DNA from: Nostoc carneum NIES-2107
Lineage (GTDB): Bacteria; Cyanobacteriota; Cyanobacteriia; Cyanobacteriales; Nostocaceae
Reading direction: 5' to 3'
Assembly: GCA_002368155.1 (NCBI GenBank)
Contig: AP018180.1
Location: 6,690,561 to 6,754,560 of the forward strand
Length of the DNA stretch: 64,000 nucleotides
Shown: one piece after another, positions 18,757-26,646 of the stretch
How positions within the stretch are numbered: position 1 is the first letter of the stretch
Layout of the letters: each line of letters opens with the position of its first letter
Program-made: the position numbers and the translations under genes
The notes under the pieces: model-generated
Seen by the model: the letters and a program-made list of their open reading frames with translations, nothing else
Told to the model about the DNA's origin: nothing
Databases searched by the model: none

Positions 18757-19005
18757 TCTAGTCGGGTCTTCAGGTTGCAACCAGACTGCCGGAAGGAACT
18801 CCGTGCATCAGCCTAGCTACTTGAGCTACACTTAGTATCTCTAAGAGAACTAAGGCTAACTTTTAGAGAACAGCCCCGGCACACAGCCGGCTAACTGCAA
18901 CCTGATGACCCATGCGTTTACTACTTTCTATCATGGGCATCACCTCCTTGTTGCCTAAGCGGTCTTAGTCTCAATAAGGCAGAGTATCTTTACTCTGGGT
19001 TTAGA
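18757..19005 (-). ncRNA. candidate structured RNA between psbD and the dehydratase gene
   Basis: Reading the minus strand, about 250 nt fold into a multibranched structure. A long-range helix joins 18907-18911 and 18896-18904 with 18764-18768 and 18771-18779 (5 + 9 pairs with a 2x2 loop). Inside it are CCGGC/GCCGG (18876-18890), AGGCTAA/TCAGCCT (18853-18859 with 18808-18814) enclosing CTTAGT/ACTAAG, and AGCT/AGCT. Upstream are CAGAGT/ACTCTG and a CCCATG/CATGGG hairpin (18909-18914 with 18932-18937). The latter excludes the GGGTC part of the long helix. A strong terminator follows. No known RNA family is recognised; it was compared mentally with tmRNA, 6S, SRP, RNase P, glutamine riboswitches and introns. 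Confidence 0.6.
18863..18934 (-). CDS. 23-codon ORF with a near-perfect Shine-Dalgarno sequence
   Basis: Within the structured RNA, ATG 18934 opens a 23-residue frame beginning MIESSK and ending CAGAVL before TAA. It is preceded 8 nt upstream by GGAGG inside AAGGAGGTGAT, which is fully complementary to the 16S rRNA 3' end. The start codon lies in one arm of the CCCATG/CATGGG hairpin. The peptide has no membrane segment and resembles no known small photosystem subunit. It may be a leader peptide, a small regulatory protein, or a coding part of a dual-function RNA. The ribosome site is strong evidence; function is unknown. Confidence 0.5.
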   Translation of the reverse strand: MIESSKRMGHQVAVSRLCAGAVL

Positions 19006-19057
19006 ACCTTCAATAAATATAGCACATAAATTTTCTTTAATTCACCAACAACTAGAT

Positions 19058-19093
19058 AAAAAAATCCCCCGTCCAAAAGGGTCGAGGGATTTT
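19058..19093 (-). terminator. intrinsic terminator of psbD
   Basis: On the minus strand AAAATCCCTCG pairs with CGGGGGATTTT around an 11-nt loop, followed by a T7 tract. It lies about 55 bp beyond the psbD stop codon. It separates psbD from the structured RNA downstream. Confidence 0.88.
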
Positions 19094-19148
19094 AAAACCT
19101 AGAGAATGATGAATGTTAAATGTCAATCAACTCAGAGTGATGACTTAA

Positions 19149-20204
19149 TTAGAGAGCATTACCACGAGGTAGCACTTCTTCAGGGAATACAAATTGTTCG
19201 TGGGGCTGATCTTGAGGAGCCATCCAAGCACGGATACCCTCGTTCAGCAAAATGTTTTTGGTATAGAATGTTTCAAATTCTGGGTCTTCAGCCGCCCGCA
19301 ATTCCTGCGATACGAAGTCGTAAGCCCGCAGGTTGAGAGCGATACCGACGATGCCCACTGCTGCCATCCACAGACCTGTGACTGGCACAAACAGCATGAA
19401 GAAGTGCAACCAGCGTTTGTTGGAGAAGGCAATCCCGAAAATCTGTGACCAGAAACGGTTTGCAGTCACCATTGAGTAGGTTTCTTCTGATTGGGTGGGG
19501 TTGAAGGCGCGGAAGGTGTTCGCGGCTTCTCCGTCTTCAAACAGGGTATTTTCCACTGTGGCACCGTGAATCGCACACAGCAATGCACCACCCAACACAC
19601 CTGCTACTCCCATCATGTGGAAGGGGTTGAGGGTGAAGTTATGGAATCCTTGTACAAATAAGATGAAGCGGAAAATTCCTGCTACTCCAAAGCTCGGTGC
19701 AAAGAACCAGCTTGATTGTCCCAAGGGGTACATCAAGAACACGCTGACAAACACTGCAATCGGTGCAGAAAATGCCAAGGCGTTATAGGGGCGGATTCCT
19801 ACTAGACGAGCAATTTCAAACTGCCGCAACATGAAGCCAATTAATCCAAAGGCTCCGTGTAGCGCCACGAATGTCCATAACCCCCCAAGTTGACACCAAC
19901 GAGTGAAGTCTCCTTGTGCTTCTGGCCCCCACAGCAGCAGGAGGGAATGTCCCAAACTATCGGCTGGGGTGGATACAGCTACTGTGATAAAGTTACAGCC
20001 TTCTAAATAAGAAGATGCTAAACCGTGGGTGTACCATGACGTAACGAAGGTTGTGCCTGTGAGCCAACCGCCTAGTGCTAGGAAAGCGCAGGGGAATAAC
20101 AATATTCCTGACCAACCTACGAATACAAAGCGATCGCGCTTCAACCAGTCGTCTAGAACGTCAAACCACCCTCTACTGGGGGCGCGCCCAACTGCGATGG
20201 TCAT
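19149..20204 (-). CDS. psbD: photosystem II D2 protein
   Basis: The 351-residue product is a full-length D2, one of the two reaction-centre subunits that bind P680, pheophytin, QA and the non-haem iron in the thylakoid membrane. The N-terminus '[28 protein letters not shown]' and the C-terminal '[12 protein letters not shown]' are canonical. The five membrane helices and the iron/QA-site motifs ('[16 protein letters not shown]', '[14 protein letters not shown]') are intact. No psbC overlaps or follows it, so this is a stand-alone psbD copy. Cyanobacteria usually have a second one in a psbDC operon, the lone copy often being stress- or high-light-responsive. GGAG lies upstream of the ATG, and it has its own -10 box and terminator. 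Confidence 0.97.
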   Translation of the reverse strand: MTIAVGRAPSRGWFDVLDDWLKRDRFVFVGWSGILLFPCAFLALGGWLTGTTFVTSWYTHGLASSYLEGCNFITVAVSTPADSLGHSLLLLWGPEAQGDFTRWCQLGGLWTFVALHGAFGLIGFMLRQFEIARLVGIRPYNALAFSAPIAVFVSVFLMYPLGQSSWFFAPSFGVAGIFRFILFVQGFHNFTLNPFHMMGVAGVLGGALLCAIHGATVENTLFEDGEAANTFRAFNPTQSEETYSMVTANRFWSQIFGIAFSNKRWLHFFMLFVPVTGLWMAAVGIVGIALNLRAYDFVSQELRAAEDPEFETFYTKNILLNEGIRAWMAPQDQPHEQFVFPEEVLPRGNAL

Positions 20205-20251
20205 GAGAATGAATCTCCAAAATGTTTATAAGTACAGGTTTTTACTTCTGT

Positions 20252-20257
20252 ATTATA
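20252..20257 (-). promoter_or_regulatory. psbD -10 box
   Basis: On the minus strand a perfect TATAAT lies about 50 bp upstream of the psbD start codon, giving a leader of roughly 40 nt. No good -35 hexamer is seen at 17 bp spacing, as is common for regulated photosynthesis genes. Confidence 0.55.
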
Positions 20258-20403
20258 GATCGCTAGGATTTAGCTCTCTATGAACACAAAGGCTACTGGC
20301 TTTTGTTTCCAGTTTACAATTTTTTACTGTCTCTAATTATGTTAGGTGCAAATCTCTAATATTTCCAGGTATATTTAAATTTTTTTTAAGATTTGTATAT
20401 ATT

Positions 20404-20465
20404 TATGGGAAAGGGCATGGGGCATTGGGCATTGGGCATGAGGTAATGGGTAATTAGGTGTTGGG
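20404..20465. repeat. GGGCATT / GGGTAAT tandem repeat
   Basis: GGGCATTGGGCAT units pass into GAGGTAATGGGTAATTAGG. They are the complement of the CCCAATGCCC and ATTACC repeats at 1711-1798 and 24055-24090. Confidence 0.8.
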
Positions 20466-20517
20466 TGTTCTGGTTGGTGATTTCCCCTTCCCACCCTATG
20501 GAAAGCCCTTCTTTTTC

Positions 20518-20643
20518 AGAGACGCTAACGCGTAGCTTGCTTCCCCGTAGGGGTACGGGTGCATCCTTCGGATACGCTACGCGAGCGCCAGTTCCTTTAT
20601 GCCGGGGAACCCGTCCACCGGACTGGCTCACCGCTACGCGTCT
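20518..20643. repeat. composite palindromic repeat with ACGCGTAGC / GCTACGCGT ends
   Basis: The segment begins AGACGCTAACGCGTAGC and ends GCTACGCGTCT, giving imperfect terminal inverted repeats. Several internal short hairpins are present (GTAGGGGTACGGG, ATCCTTCGGAT, and CGGGGAACCCG). It looks like a nested, dispersed repeat of the Nostocales type. A fragment resembling it (GCGCGTAGCGGAGTCCG) lies in the RHH gene at about 58608-58624. Confidence 0.65.
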
Positions 20644-20761
20644 ACATCCTCCTCATCTCCCTTGCTCCCTGCTCCCTGCCCCTTTTCCCTTCCCCGCCCT
20701 ACACCAGTAATCAAGCAGCTAGCGCTAGAATGAGTGCTACAGTTAAATTGATTAATGCTAA

Positions 20762-21034
20762 ATGTTTACCATCGACTTAACCGTCAGAAATACGGCTTTC
20801 CCAGTATCGGTACAACGTAAGTCAGCAGAAGATGCTGAAGCTGTCTATCAACTGATTTTGGCAGCGATGCGGTCTGGTAACCCTGACATTGTGGAACTAA
20901 AGTGTGAAGGCAAGACAGAGAAAAAAATTGCTGTTCGTGCTAGTGAAATTTCTGGGGTACAGATTATGCAAAAAGATGGTGTCACCACTAGCAGTGGTAG
21001 ACCACCTGGATTTGTTTCCCTGACTGCTGAATAA
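20762..21034 (+). CDS. UPF0367 family protein
   Basis: This 90-residue protein matches the cyanobacterial UPF0367 family along its whole length ('MFTIDLTVRNTAFPVSVQRKSAEDAEAVYQLILAAMRSGNP', then 'ELKCEGKTEKKIAV...SEISGVQ'). It is small, soluble and conserved in cyanobacteria; the function is unknown. Only 13 bp separate it from the ABC ATPase gene, so the two are probably co-transcribed. Confidence 0.88.
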   Translation: MFTIDLTVRNTAFPVSVQRKSAEDAEAVYQLILAAMRSGNPDIVELKCEGKTEKKIAVRASEISGVQIMQKDGVTTSSGRPPGFVSLTAE

Positions 21035-21047
21035 GCAGGTTATCTAA

Positions 21048-21725
21048 ATGGCGGAAGCGGGAATTAAAGTTAAGGATTTACACTTTAGTTGGCCAAGTGG
21101 GCAGAAAGCCATTAAATCTTGCTCGCTAGAAGTCCCTAAAGGCGAATTTTGGATGCTTCTGGGTACAAATGGCAGTGGTAAATCAACGCTACTGAGATTG
21201 TTAGCAGGATTATTAGCTCCCACATCAGGAGAAATTGGGGTGTTGCATCCCGTGGGCTTTGTGTTTCAAAATCCCGATCATCAACTGGTAATGCCCACAG
21301 TTGGTGCAGATGTGGCTTTTGGACTAGTAAAAGAAAAATTGCCCCCTGCAGCAGTTAGAGCCAGAGTAGAGGAGGCTTTAGGGGCTGTGAATTTACACAC
21401 CCTACAACGCCGTCCTATATATGCTTTGAGTGGTGGACAGAAACAGCGAGTGGCAATTGCTGGTGCGATCGCACGTCGCTGTGAAATCTTACTATTAGAT
21501 GAACCCACTGCCCTCTTAGATCCAGATAGCCAACTAGATTTAGTGGCTGGTGTCCGTAATCTTGTCAAAAGTCGTGGTATTACAGCGCTGTGGGTAACCC
21601 ATCGCTTAGATGAGTTGAATTATTGTGACGGTGCTTTTCTATTAGAAAATGGTTTGCTTGTAGATCAAGGTGAACCCCTGCGCCTCAAACAGCGTTTGAT
21701 GGAAGTACACAAAGAAGTGTCATAA
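21048..21725 (+). CDS. ABC transporter ATP-binding protein, ECF/CbiO-like
   Basis: The 225-residue ATPase has a Walker A motif (GTNGSGKS, 39-46), Q-loop ('VFQNPDHQLVMP'), signature LSGGQKQR, Walker B (EILLLDEPTALLD) and H-loop (VTHRL). The 'QNPDHQ' Q-loop is typical of energy-coupling-factor and cobalt/biotin-type importers. No membrane or substrate-binding partner is encoded nearby, so its permease must lie elsewhere, as with the plastid ABCI10/ABCI11 relatives. It follows the UPF0367 gene by 13 bp and ends before a clear terminator. Confidence 0.88.
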   Translation: MAEAGIKVKDLHFSWPSGQKAIKSCSLEVPKGEFWMLLGTNGSGKSTLLRLLAGLLAPTSGEIGVLHPVGFVFQNPDHQLVMPTVGADVAFGLVKEKLPPAAVRARVEEALGAVNLHTLQRRPIYALSGGQKQRVAIAGAIARRCEILLLDEPTALLDPDSQLDLVAGVRNLVKSRGITALWVTHRLDELNYCDGAFLLENGLLVDQGEPLRLKQRLMEVHKEVS

Positions 21726-21792
21726 AATCACAATTTCTTTGCTAGTTCTTTGTCCGCAGATCACAATTCAACAAGATAACTTCAACAACTGC

Positions 21793-21825
21793 AACGCGCC
21801 TTTCACAGGCGCGTTTTCAATTTTT
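21793..21825 (+). terminator. intrinsic terminator after the ABC ATPase gene
   Basis: AACGCGCCT (21793-21801) and AGGCGCGTT (21807-21815) form a GC-rich 9-bp stem with a TTCAC-type loop. TTCAATTTTT follows. It lies about 70 bp after the stop codon. Confidence 0.88.
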
Positions 21826-21942
21826 AGCTGTATTTTTAAACAACTTTTGTGTTCTGTAACATAGTGTGACAAGCGGTGCTTCAATTACTATATAAAGTTA
21901 TGAACGAATCTTGTCAACTCTAGATAATTGTGATTAAAAACC

Positions 21943-22494
21943 ATGCCCCGTTCCTTAACCCAAGCCGTTTTGTTAGTAGACGGCTACAACATAATTGGCG
22001 CTTGGCCTTGTTTGAAAAAAACTCGTGATAATTCAGGACTTGAAGCTGCACGAGTTGAATTAGTGGAAACGATGACTAGTTATAGTTCGTTTCAAGGTTA
22101 CGATACTCAAATCGTTTTTGATGCCCAATATCAAAATACCTGTAGTAACAAAGAAGTTATTACAGAGCTATTATCAGTTCACTATACCGATTTTGGGCAA
22201 ACAGCAGATACCTATATTGAAAAACTCTGTGCGTCTTTACGCTACCAAATAATTCAGTCGCGAATTTCTCGCGTGATTGTCGCCACGTCAGATCGGGCAC
22301 AGCAGCTGATGGTACAGGGGTATGGTGCTGAATGGTTGTCTGCACAACAACTATGTGGCGAAGTCGAAACTACTGTTTGCCGGATGCGACATAAGTATCA
22401 ATCACGCAAACAATCTAAAAGCAGATTTTTGGCTAACGCCATTGATGCTAAGTCTCGGCAGCGGTTGGTGGAACTGCGAATGGGATTGAAGTAG
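21943..22494 (+). CDS. NYN-domain (YacP/Rae1-like) putative ribonuclease
   Basis: This 183-residue protein belongs to the YacP/NYN family of PIN-like nucleases. The N-terminal strand 'AVLLVDGYNIIGAWP' carries the conserved Asp and Asn of the active site. 'VFDAQY', 'ADTYIEKL' and 'VIVATSDRAQQ' supply the further acidic residues of a PIN-type metal site. The C-terminal basic tail ('HKYQSRKQSKSRF') could bind RNA. Bacillus Rae1 cleaves mRNA in the ribosomal A site; a similar role here is inference. The start at ATG 21943 fits the family. It lies just upstream of tRNA-Asn on the same strand. Confidence 0.83.
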   Translation: MPRSLTQAVLLVDGYNIIGAWPCLKKTRDNSGLEAARVELVETMTSYSSFQGYDTQIVFDAQYQNTCSNKEVITELLSVHYTDFGQTADTYIEKLCASLRYQIIQSRISRVIVATSDRAQQLMVQGYGAEWLSAQQLCGEVETTVCRMRHKYQSRKQSKSRFLANAIDAKSRQRLVELRMGLK

Positions 22495-22641
22495 ATCGAT
22501 ATTTGAGTCTGGTAAATCTCTGCTTTAAATCCAGAGCCAATTTGGACTGCAAAAATTACCAAGTTTTAGGCTTTAAAAAAAAATTAGCCCAGGTACTTGC
22601 CAAATCTTATTTTTACCCTTAAGATTATAAATCGTGAGCAA

Positions 22642-22713
<72 letters not shown>

Positions 22714-22736
22714 TTAAAAAGGATAAAAGGTGAAGA

Positions 22737-23939
22737 ATGAAGGATGAAAAGGTAAATTTCAAACTTCAATCTTCAGAATATGCAAACTTATGGACTCTTG
22801 ATCCAGGAATAACATTTCTGAATCATGGGTCTTTTGGTGCTTGTCCGAAAGCGGTGCTAGGGGTTCAGCAAAAATTGCGATCGCAGCTGGAACAAGAGCC
22901 AATCAACTTTTTTGGCAGAGCGTGGGAACCCCTAATAGATAACGCTAGAAGCAAACTAGCGGATTTTGTGGGTGCGGATAGAGAAGATGTGGTATTCGTC
23001 AATAATGCGACGACTGGTGTAAATGCAGTATTGCGATCGCTTACCTTCACTGCTGAAGATGAAATTTTGACAACAAACCACGAATATAACGCTTGCCGCA
23101 ATGCCTTAGATTTTATTGCTAGTCGCACTGGGGTACGGATAGTGATTGCTAAAATTCCGTTTCCGATTGAGTCGCCACAGCAAGTAATAGCGGCGGTAAT
23201 GGAGCGAGTTTCTCCAAAAACAAAGTTAGCCCTAATAGATCATGTAACTAGCCAGACAGGGTTGATTTTCCCGATTCAGCAGTTAATTCAGGAATTACGA
23301 CAGCGAGGCGTAGATACACTCATAGATGGTGCTCATGCGCCGGGAATGATATCGCTGAATCTGCGAGAAATTGGAGCAACTTATTACACAGGCAATTGCC
23401 ATAAATGGCTATGTGCGCCCAAGGGAGCCGCATTTTTGTATGTGCAACGAGATAAACAGCCTGAAATTCGTCCTCTGACAATTAGTCATGGTGCTAATTC
23501 ACCCAGAACTGATAAATCGAGATTTCAACTAGAATTCGATTGGACGGGTACAGACGATCCTACAGCTTATATGTGCGTTCCCGAAGCGATCGCTTTTATG
23601 GGTTCCTTACTTCCTGGTGGTTGGGATGAGCTGAGGCAGCGAAATCATCAGTTAGTGTTAGAAGCCAGACAGTTACTTTGCCAGTCCCTGGGAGTTTTAC
23701 CACCTTGTCCCGAGTCAATGATTGGGTCGATGGCGGTTGTACCCATGCCAACTGCATCGGAAAATCGGCATTTTATGTCTGTACATGATGAATTATTTGA
23801 TAAATTTGGCATTCAAGTACAGGTAGTACCCTGGCAGGAATCCCCGCGCCTGCTGCTGCGGATATCCGCACAAATTTACAATACGCTAGAGCAGTATGCA
23901 TATTTGGCAAAAGCGCTGAGTCAGCTCGCGGGTGGTTAA
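22737..23939 (+). CDS. class V aminotransferase, isopenicillin-N-epimerase-like
   Basis: The 400-residue product is a fold-type I PLP enzyme of the class V (CefD/NifS-like) group. The N-terminal 'FLNHGSFGACP' is the hallmark of the epimerase-like subfamily. D198 in DGAHAPG contacts the pyridine nitrogen, and K223 in 'TGNCHKWLCAPKG' should form the Schiff base. The catalytic cysteine loop of cysteine desulfurases is not evident. The substrate is unknown; beta-lactam synthesis should not be inferred from the subfamily name. It begins 24 bp after tRNA-Asn and ends at a repeat block. Confidence 0.85.
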   Translation: MKDEKVNFKLQSSEYANLWTLDPGITFLNHGSFGACPKAVLGVQQKLRSQLEQEPINFFGRAWEPLIDNARSKLADFVGADREDVVFVNNATTGVNAVLRSLTFTAEDEILTTNHEYNACRNALDFIASRTGVRIVIAKIPFPIESPQQVIAAVMERVSPKTKLALIDHVTSQTGLIFPIQQLIQELRQRGVDTLIDGAHAPGMISLNLREIGATYYTGNCHKWLCAPKGAAFLYVQRDKQPEIRPLTISHGANSPRTDKSRFQLEFDWTGTDDPTAYMCVPEAIAFMGSLLPGGWDELRQRNHQLVLEARQLLCQSLGVLPPCPESMIGSMAVVPMPTASENRHFMSVHDELFDKFGIQVQVVPWQESPRLLLRISAQIYNTLEQYAYLAKALSQLAGG

Positions 23940-23946
23940 GGATTAA

Positions 23947-24090
23947 GGGGGATTGGGGACTGGGGATTGGGGACTGGGGAAAAGGGAAAAGGGGAAAGGG
24001 GAAAGGGGAAGAACCAACAGCAAATGACAAATGACAAATGACAAATGACAAACCCCAATTACCAATTACCCAATGCCCAATGCCCCATGC
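23947..24090. repeat. composite repeats: GGGGACTGGGGATT, GGGGAAA, CAAATGA, ATTACC, CCCAATG
   Basis: Five kinds of short tandem units follow each other between the convergent aminotransferase and kinase genes, in nearly the same order as at 1635-1800. The CAAATGA units (about 24020-24050) also appear at about 59203-59225. Confidence 0.9.
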
Positions 24091-24091
24091 C

Positions 24092-26284
24092 CTACATATT
24101 GTCCAAAGTATTCAATACTTCGCTGGCTGACTGATATCTTTGGGTAAAGTCGAGGTGTACCATTTTATCTAGGACTCTGGCAAAGGTTTCGGTAGTTTCT
24201 GCTAGTTCCCACCAATATTTCCAAGCCTGATCGTCTGTGTCGGATTCTACTGGGAGAATAACTGCGCCTGTATTGATATCTCTGCGGAAGACTTTGGGGT
24301 ATACCCCTGTTAAAGCTTGGATAGCAATCATTCCTAAGGCAAAAATATCGCTGTTGAGTGTGGGTTGACCACTCAATTGCTCAGTAGCAGCATAGCCTGG
24401 TGTACCGATAGCGATTGTTTGGTTGTCTTGTTCTTGCGGTTGCACTTGCTTAACCGCACCAAAGTCAATGACCACAATGCGTCCATCTGCTTTGCGCCTA
24501 ATTAAATTACTAGGTTTGAGATCTCGATGAATCACACCGTAGCTGTGAATAAAAATTAAGACTTGCAAAACATCCTTGAGAATAGCCATAACTTCAGATT
24601 GTTGGAGGCGTTTATCTGAATTGATTTCTTCAGAAAGAGGATGCCCAGATATAAATTCTTGTATTAAATAAAATTGCTTATTTTCTTCAAAAAATGCTAG
24701 TAAAGATGGTATTTGCGGGTGATTACCCACAATTTCTAAAATTTTTGCCTCTGTTTTAAATAAGCGTCTGAGAATATCTAAATATTCAGTATCTTGGCTA
24801 GCAGGACGCAACTGTTTAACTACACATTGAGGATATCCAGGGCGTTGGGTATCTTCCGCTAAGTAAGTATAGCTAAAGCCACCAGAACCTAAATTACTAG
24901 TAATTCTATAACGCTTGTTGAGTATGGTGTCTGTTTGGAGTTCTTGAGTGATGGGAGAGAACGTATGTGTGATGGCGGCTACTGTGGTAGCGTCGTTACT
25001 CCGGCTAACAAAGTTTTGCAGTTGAGCAATTAATTCTTTTTGCTCTTGGACTTTTTGCATCATCACTGCTTGTTCTTGCTTGCTTTGGTAGGCTGTATAA
25101 GCTAGCACGCCTCCGCTTGCAAATAATAATCCCAATACTGGAGATACTACAGGAAACCATCCAGCTTGGGTAAAAATCACAAAGCTGCTACCACATAACA
25201 CTAATATGCTTGTGGCTTCTGCGATGCCTAAGCCAAGTGGATGCTGAATGCGCCAAGCGATTAATCCCCCTACTAAAGTCCATCCCCAAATCCACAATAC
25301 TTCTCCCCACTCTGGTAAAAACCAAAATAGCGGCTGCTTGTTAAGAACTACACTCAGAATTTGGCTGATGCTGTGGGCGTGAAGCTCAATTCCTGGAATT
25401 TTACCAGAACGATCTGATTTCCCTGTACCATAAGGCGTGTTAAAAAAATCATTGAGACTAGATGCTGTAGAACCAATTAAAACGATGCGGTCTTTGATTA
25501 ATTCTGGTTTTACCTGGTCGGAAAGTAGTTCGGTAATTGTTACCTGCTGGGCAATTTGGCGGGGAGAACGATAATTGAGCAGGATTTGGTAGCCTATGGT
25601 ATCGGCGTGCTGATACGCACCATCATCAGGTTGTAGAGGTTTGAAGATAATATTACGCAGTTGCAGTTGTTTGTTAGAGGTCAATTGTGGTTGAATGCCT
25701 CCTACTGCTAAATATTTGAGTGCTAACTGCCAGCTAAAGGAAAAAACAGCTTGGCATGGATCGTTGGCATTTGTACCTACTGATAAAAGATTACGGCGAA
25801 TTACGCCATCAGTGTCTTCAACAACATCGCTAAATCCCACTCTATCTGCTTCTATACCTTGAGGGGGTGCGGTTCCCGAATTTCCCGGGTTAGCTTTTTC
25901 TGAATGTTTACATACAGGAGTGATAATATCGCTATCTTGGAGGCGCTTTAGCAGTTTTTCATGTCCTGGTTGTACTGGCAAGTCGCGAAAAATATCTAAA
26001 CCTATGGCGCGAGGTTCAGATGCTTCTAGTTTGCCTAAAGCCTGGTCTAGGACTTCACCAGAAAGGGGCCAATTCCATTTTTTCAGGTCTTGTTCTGTGA
26101 CTGCAACAATTAACAACCTAGGATCTACCCCTGGATCGGCGCGCATTTGCATCATGCGATCGTAAACTTTTAGTTCTAGTGGTTCTATAACTCCCAGTTT
26201 TTGAATACCTAGCATCAAAACAGTAATACAGGCACTGGTAATAATAGCTGGCTGTATGAATAAAGTTTTGAAATCTGCAAACAT
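24092..26284 (-). CDS. CHASE2-domain serine/threonine protein kinase
   Basis: A 730-residue transmembrane receptor kinase. After an N-terminal membrane segment (about 11-30) comes a CHASE2 extracytoplasmic sensor (about 35-325, with 'DPRLLIVAVTEQDL' and 'KDRIVLIGSTASSLNDFFNTPYG'). Two or three membrane helices follow (about 328-400), then a short coiled coil and a Hanks-type kinase domain (459-725). The kinase is complete: glycine loop LGSGGFSYTY, lysine K490 (CVVKQ), HRDLKPSN (D588) and DFG (607-609). CHASE2 kinases sense unknown periplasmic signals and phosphorylate cytoplasmic targets. The family is abundant in filamentous cyanobacteria. It is divergent from the EamA gene. Confidence 0.92.
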   Translation of the reverse strand: MFADFKTLFIQPAIITSACITVLMLGIQKLGVIEPLELKVYDRMMQMRADPGVDPRLLIVAVTEQDLKKWNWPLSGEVLDQALGKLEASEPRAIGLDIFRDLPVQPGHEKLLKRLQDSDIITPVCKHSEKANPGNSGTAPPQGIEADRVGFSDVVEDTDGVIRRNLLSVGTNANDPCQAVFSFSWQLALKYLAVGGIQPQLTSNKQLQLRNIIFKPLQPDDGAYQHADTIGYQILLNYRSPRQIAQQVTITELLSDQVKPELIKDRIVLIGSTASSLNDFFNTPYGTGKSDRSGKIPGIELHAHSISQILSVVLNKQPLFWFLPEWGEVLWIWGWTLVGGLIAWRIQHPLGLGIAEATSILVLCGSSFVIFTQAGWFPVVSPVLGLLFASGGVLAYTAYQSKQEQAVMMQKVQEQKELIAQLQNFVSRSNDATTVAAITHTFSPITQELQTDTILNKRYRITSNLGSGGFSYTYLAEDTQRPGYPQCVVKQLRPASQDTEYLDILRRLFKTEAKILEIVGNHPQIPSLLAFFEENKQFYLIQEFISGHPLSEEINSDKRLQQSEVMAILKDVLQVLIFIHSYGVIHRDLKPSNLIRRKADGRIVVIDFGAVKQVQPQEQDNQTIAIGTPGYAATEQLSGQPTLNSDIFALGMIAIQALTGVYPKVFRRDINTGAVILPVESDTDDQAWKYWWELAETTETFARVLDKMVHLDFTQRYQSASEVLNTLDNM

Positions 26285-26646
26285 AATTACTAAATGAAAG
26301 TATTTTCAAAAATAAGTATGTTTTATAGTAAATTTTTCATGTCTAAGTTATTCAAGACAATTTACAAGTTGTAAGAAAGTAAAAATACTTTGTGCTGCAT
26401 TCTGCAGCGCTGGAGTCTTAGTATAGTAACCCATGAAAAGGTTTGGCAGTTATGCGTTACGCTATCGCTAACGCATCCTACGTGAACGAATTTATTCAGA
26501 TGTTTCACATTTAAATTGCACATTTCGGACAGGCTAGATACCAATTACGCAAGATTTATAGACATTTGAAATATGCAAAATAGATGTAGTTTAGCTTGAC
26601 CACTAATTCCTAAATACAATCTATAATTTTCTCTTTACCTTTAACT
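26285..26646. other. intergenic region, 362 bp, kinase / EamA
   Basis: It contains one REP-like palindrome (26452-26476) and AT-rich DNA that should hold both divergent promoters. No gene is seen. Confidence 0.55.
26452..26481. repeat. REP-like palindrome, GATGCGTTA family
   Basis: ATGCGTTA and TAACGCAT arms flank CGCTATCGC, and CCTACG follows the right arm. It is nearly identical to the copy at 35585 in the same orientation. Confidence 0.85.

Larger units (their letters stand above)
20205..20761. other. intergenic region, 557 bp, psbD / UPF0367
   Basis: It contains the psbD promoter on the left, then GGGCATT tandem repeats (20404-20465) and a composite palindromic repeat (20518-20643). The AT-rich leader of the UPF0367 gene is on the right. 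Reading frames opening in both directions across 20386-20780 come from the repeat and are not genes. Confidence 0.7.

Noticed and set aside
18939-18949. ATCACCTCCTT on the plus strand looks like the 3' end of 16S rRNA
   Set aside because: No rRNA sequence lies upstream; it is simply the complement of a strong Shine-Dalgarno before the minus-strand short ORF.
18710-19005. Known RNA families (tmRNA, 6S, RNase P, SRP RNA, glutamine or cobalamin riboswitch, group I/II intron)
   Set aside because: None of their conserved cores is visible: no tag peptide, no AGAGGAAAGTCC, no GGACGGAAGUAGG, no intron domain V. The downstream-peptide class has its structure before the ORF, whereas here most structure is in and after it.
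20386-20780. Frames of 73-81 codons on both strands
   Set aside because: They fall in the composite palindromic repeat; composition reflects the repeat and the frames conflict.
22737-23939. Beta-lactam biosynthesis because of the isopenicillin-N-epimerase-like call
   Set aside because: No other biosynthetic gene is present, and this subfamily name is widely applied to class V aminotransferases of unknown substrate.
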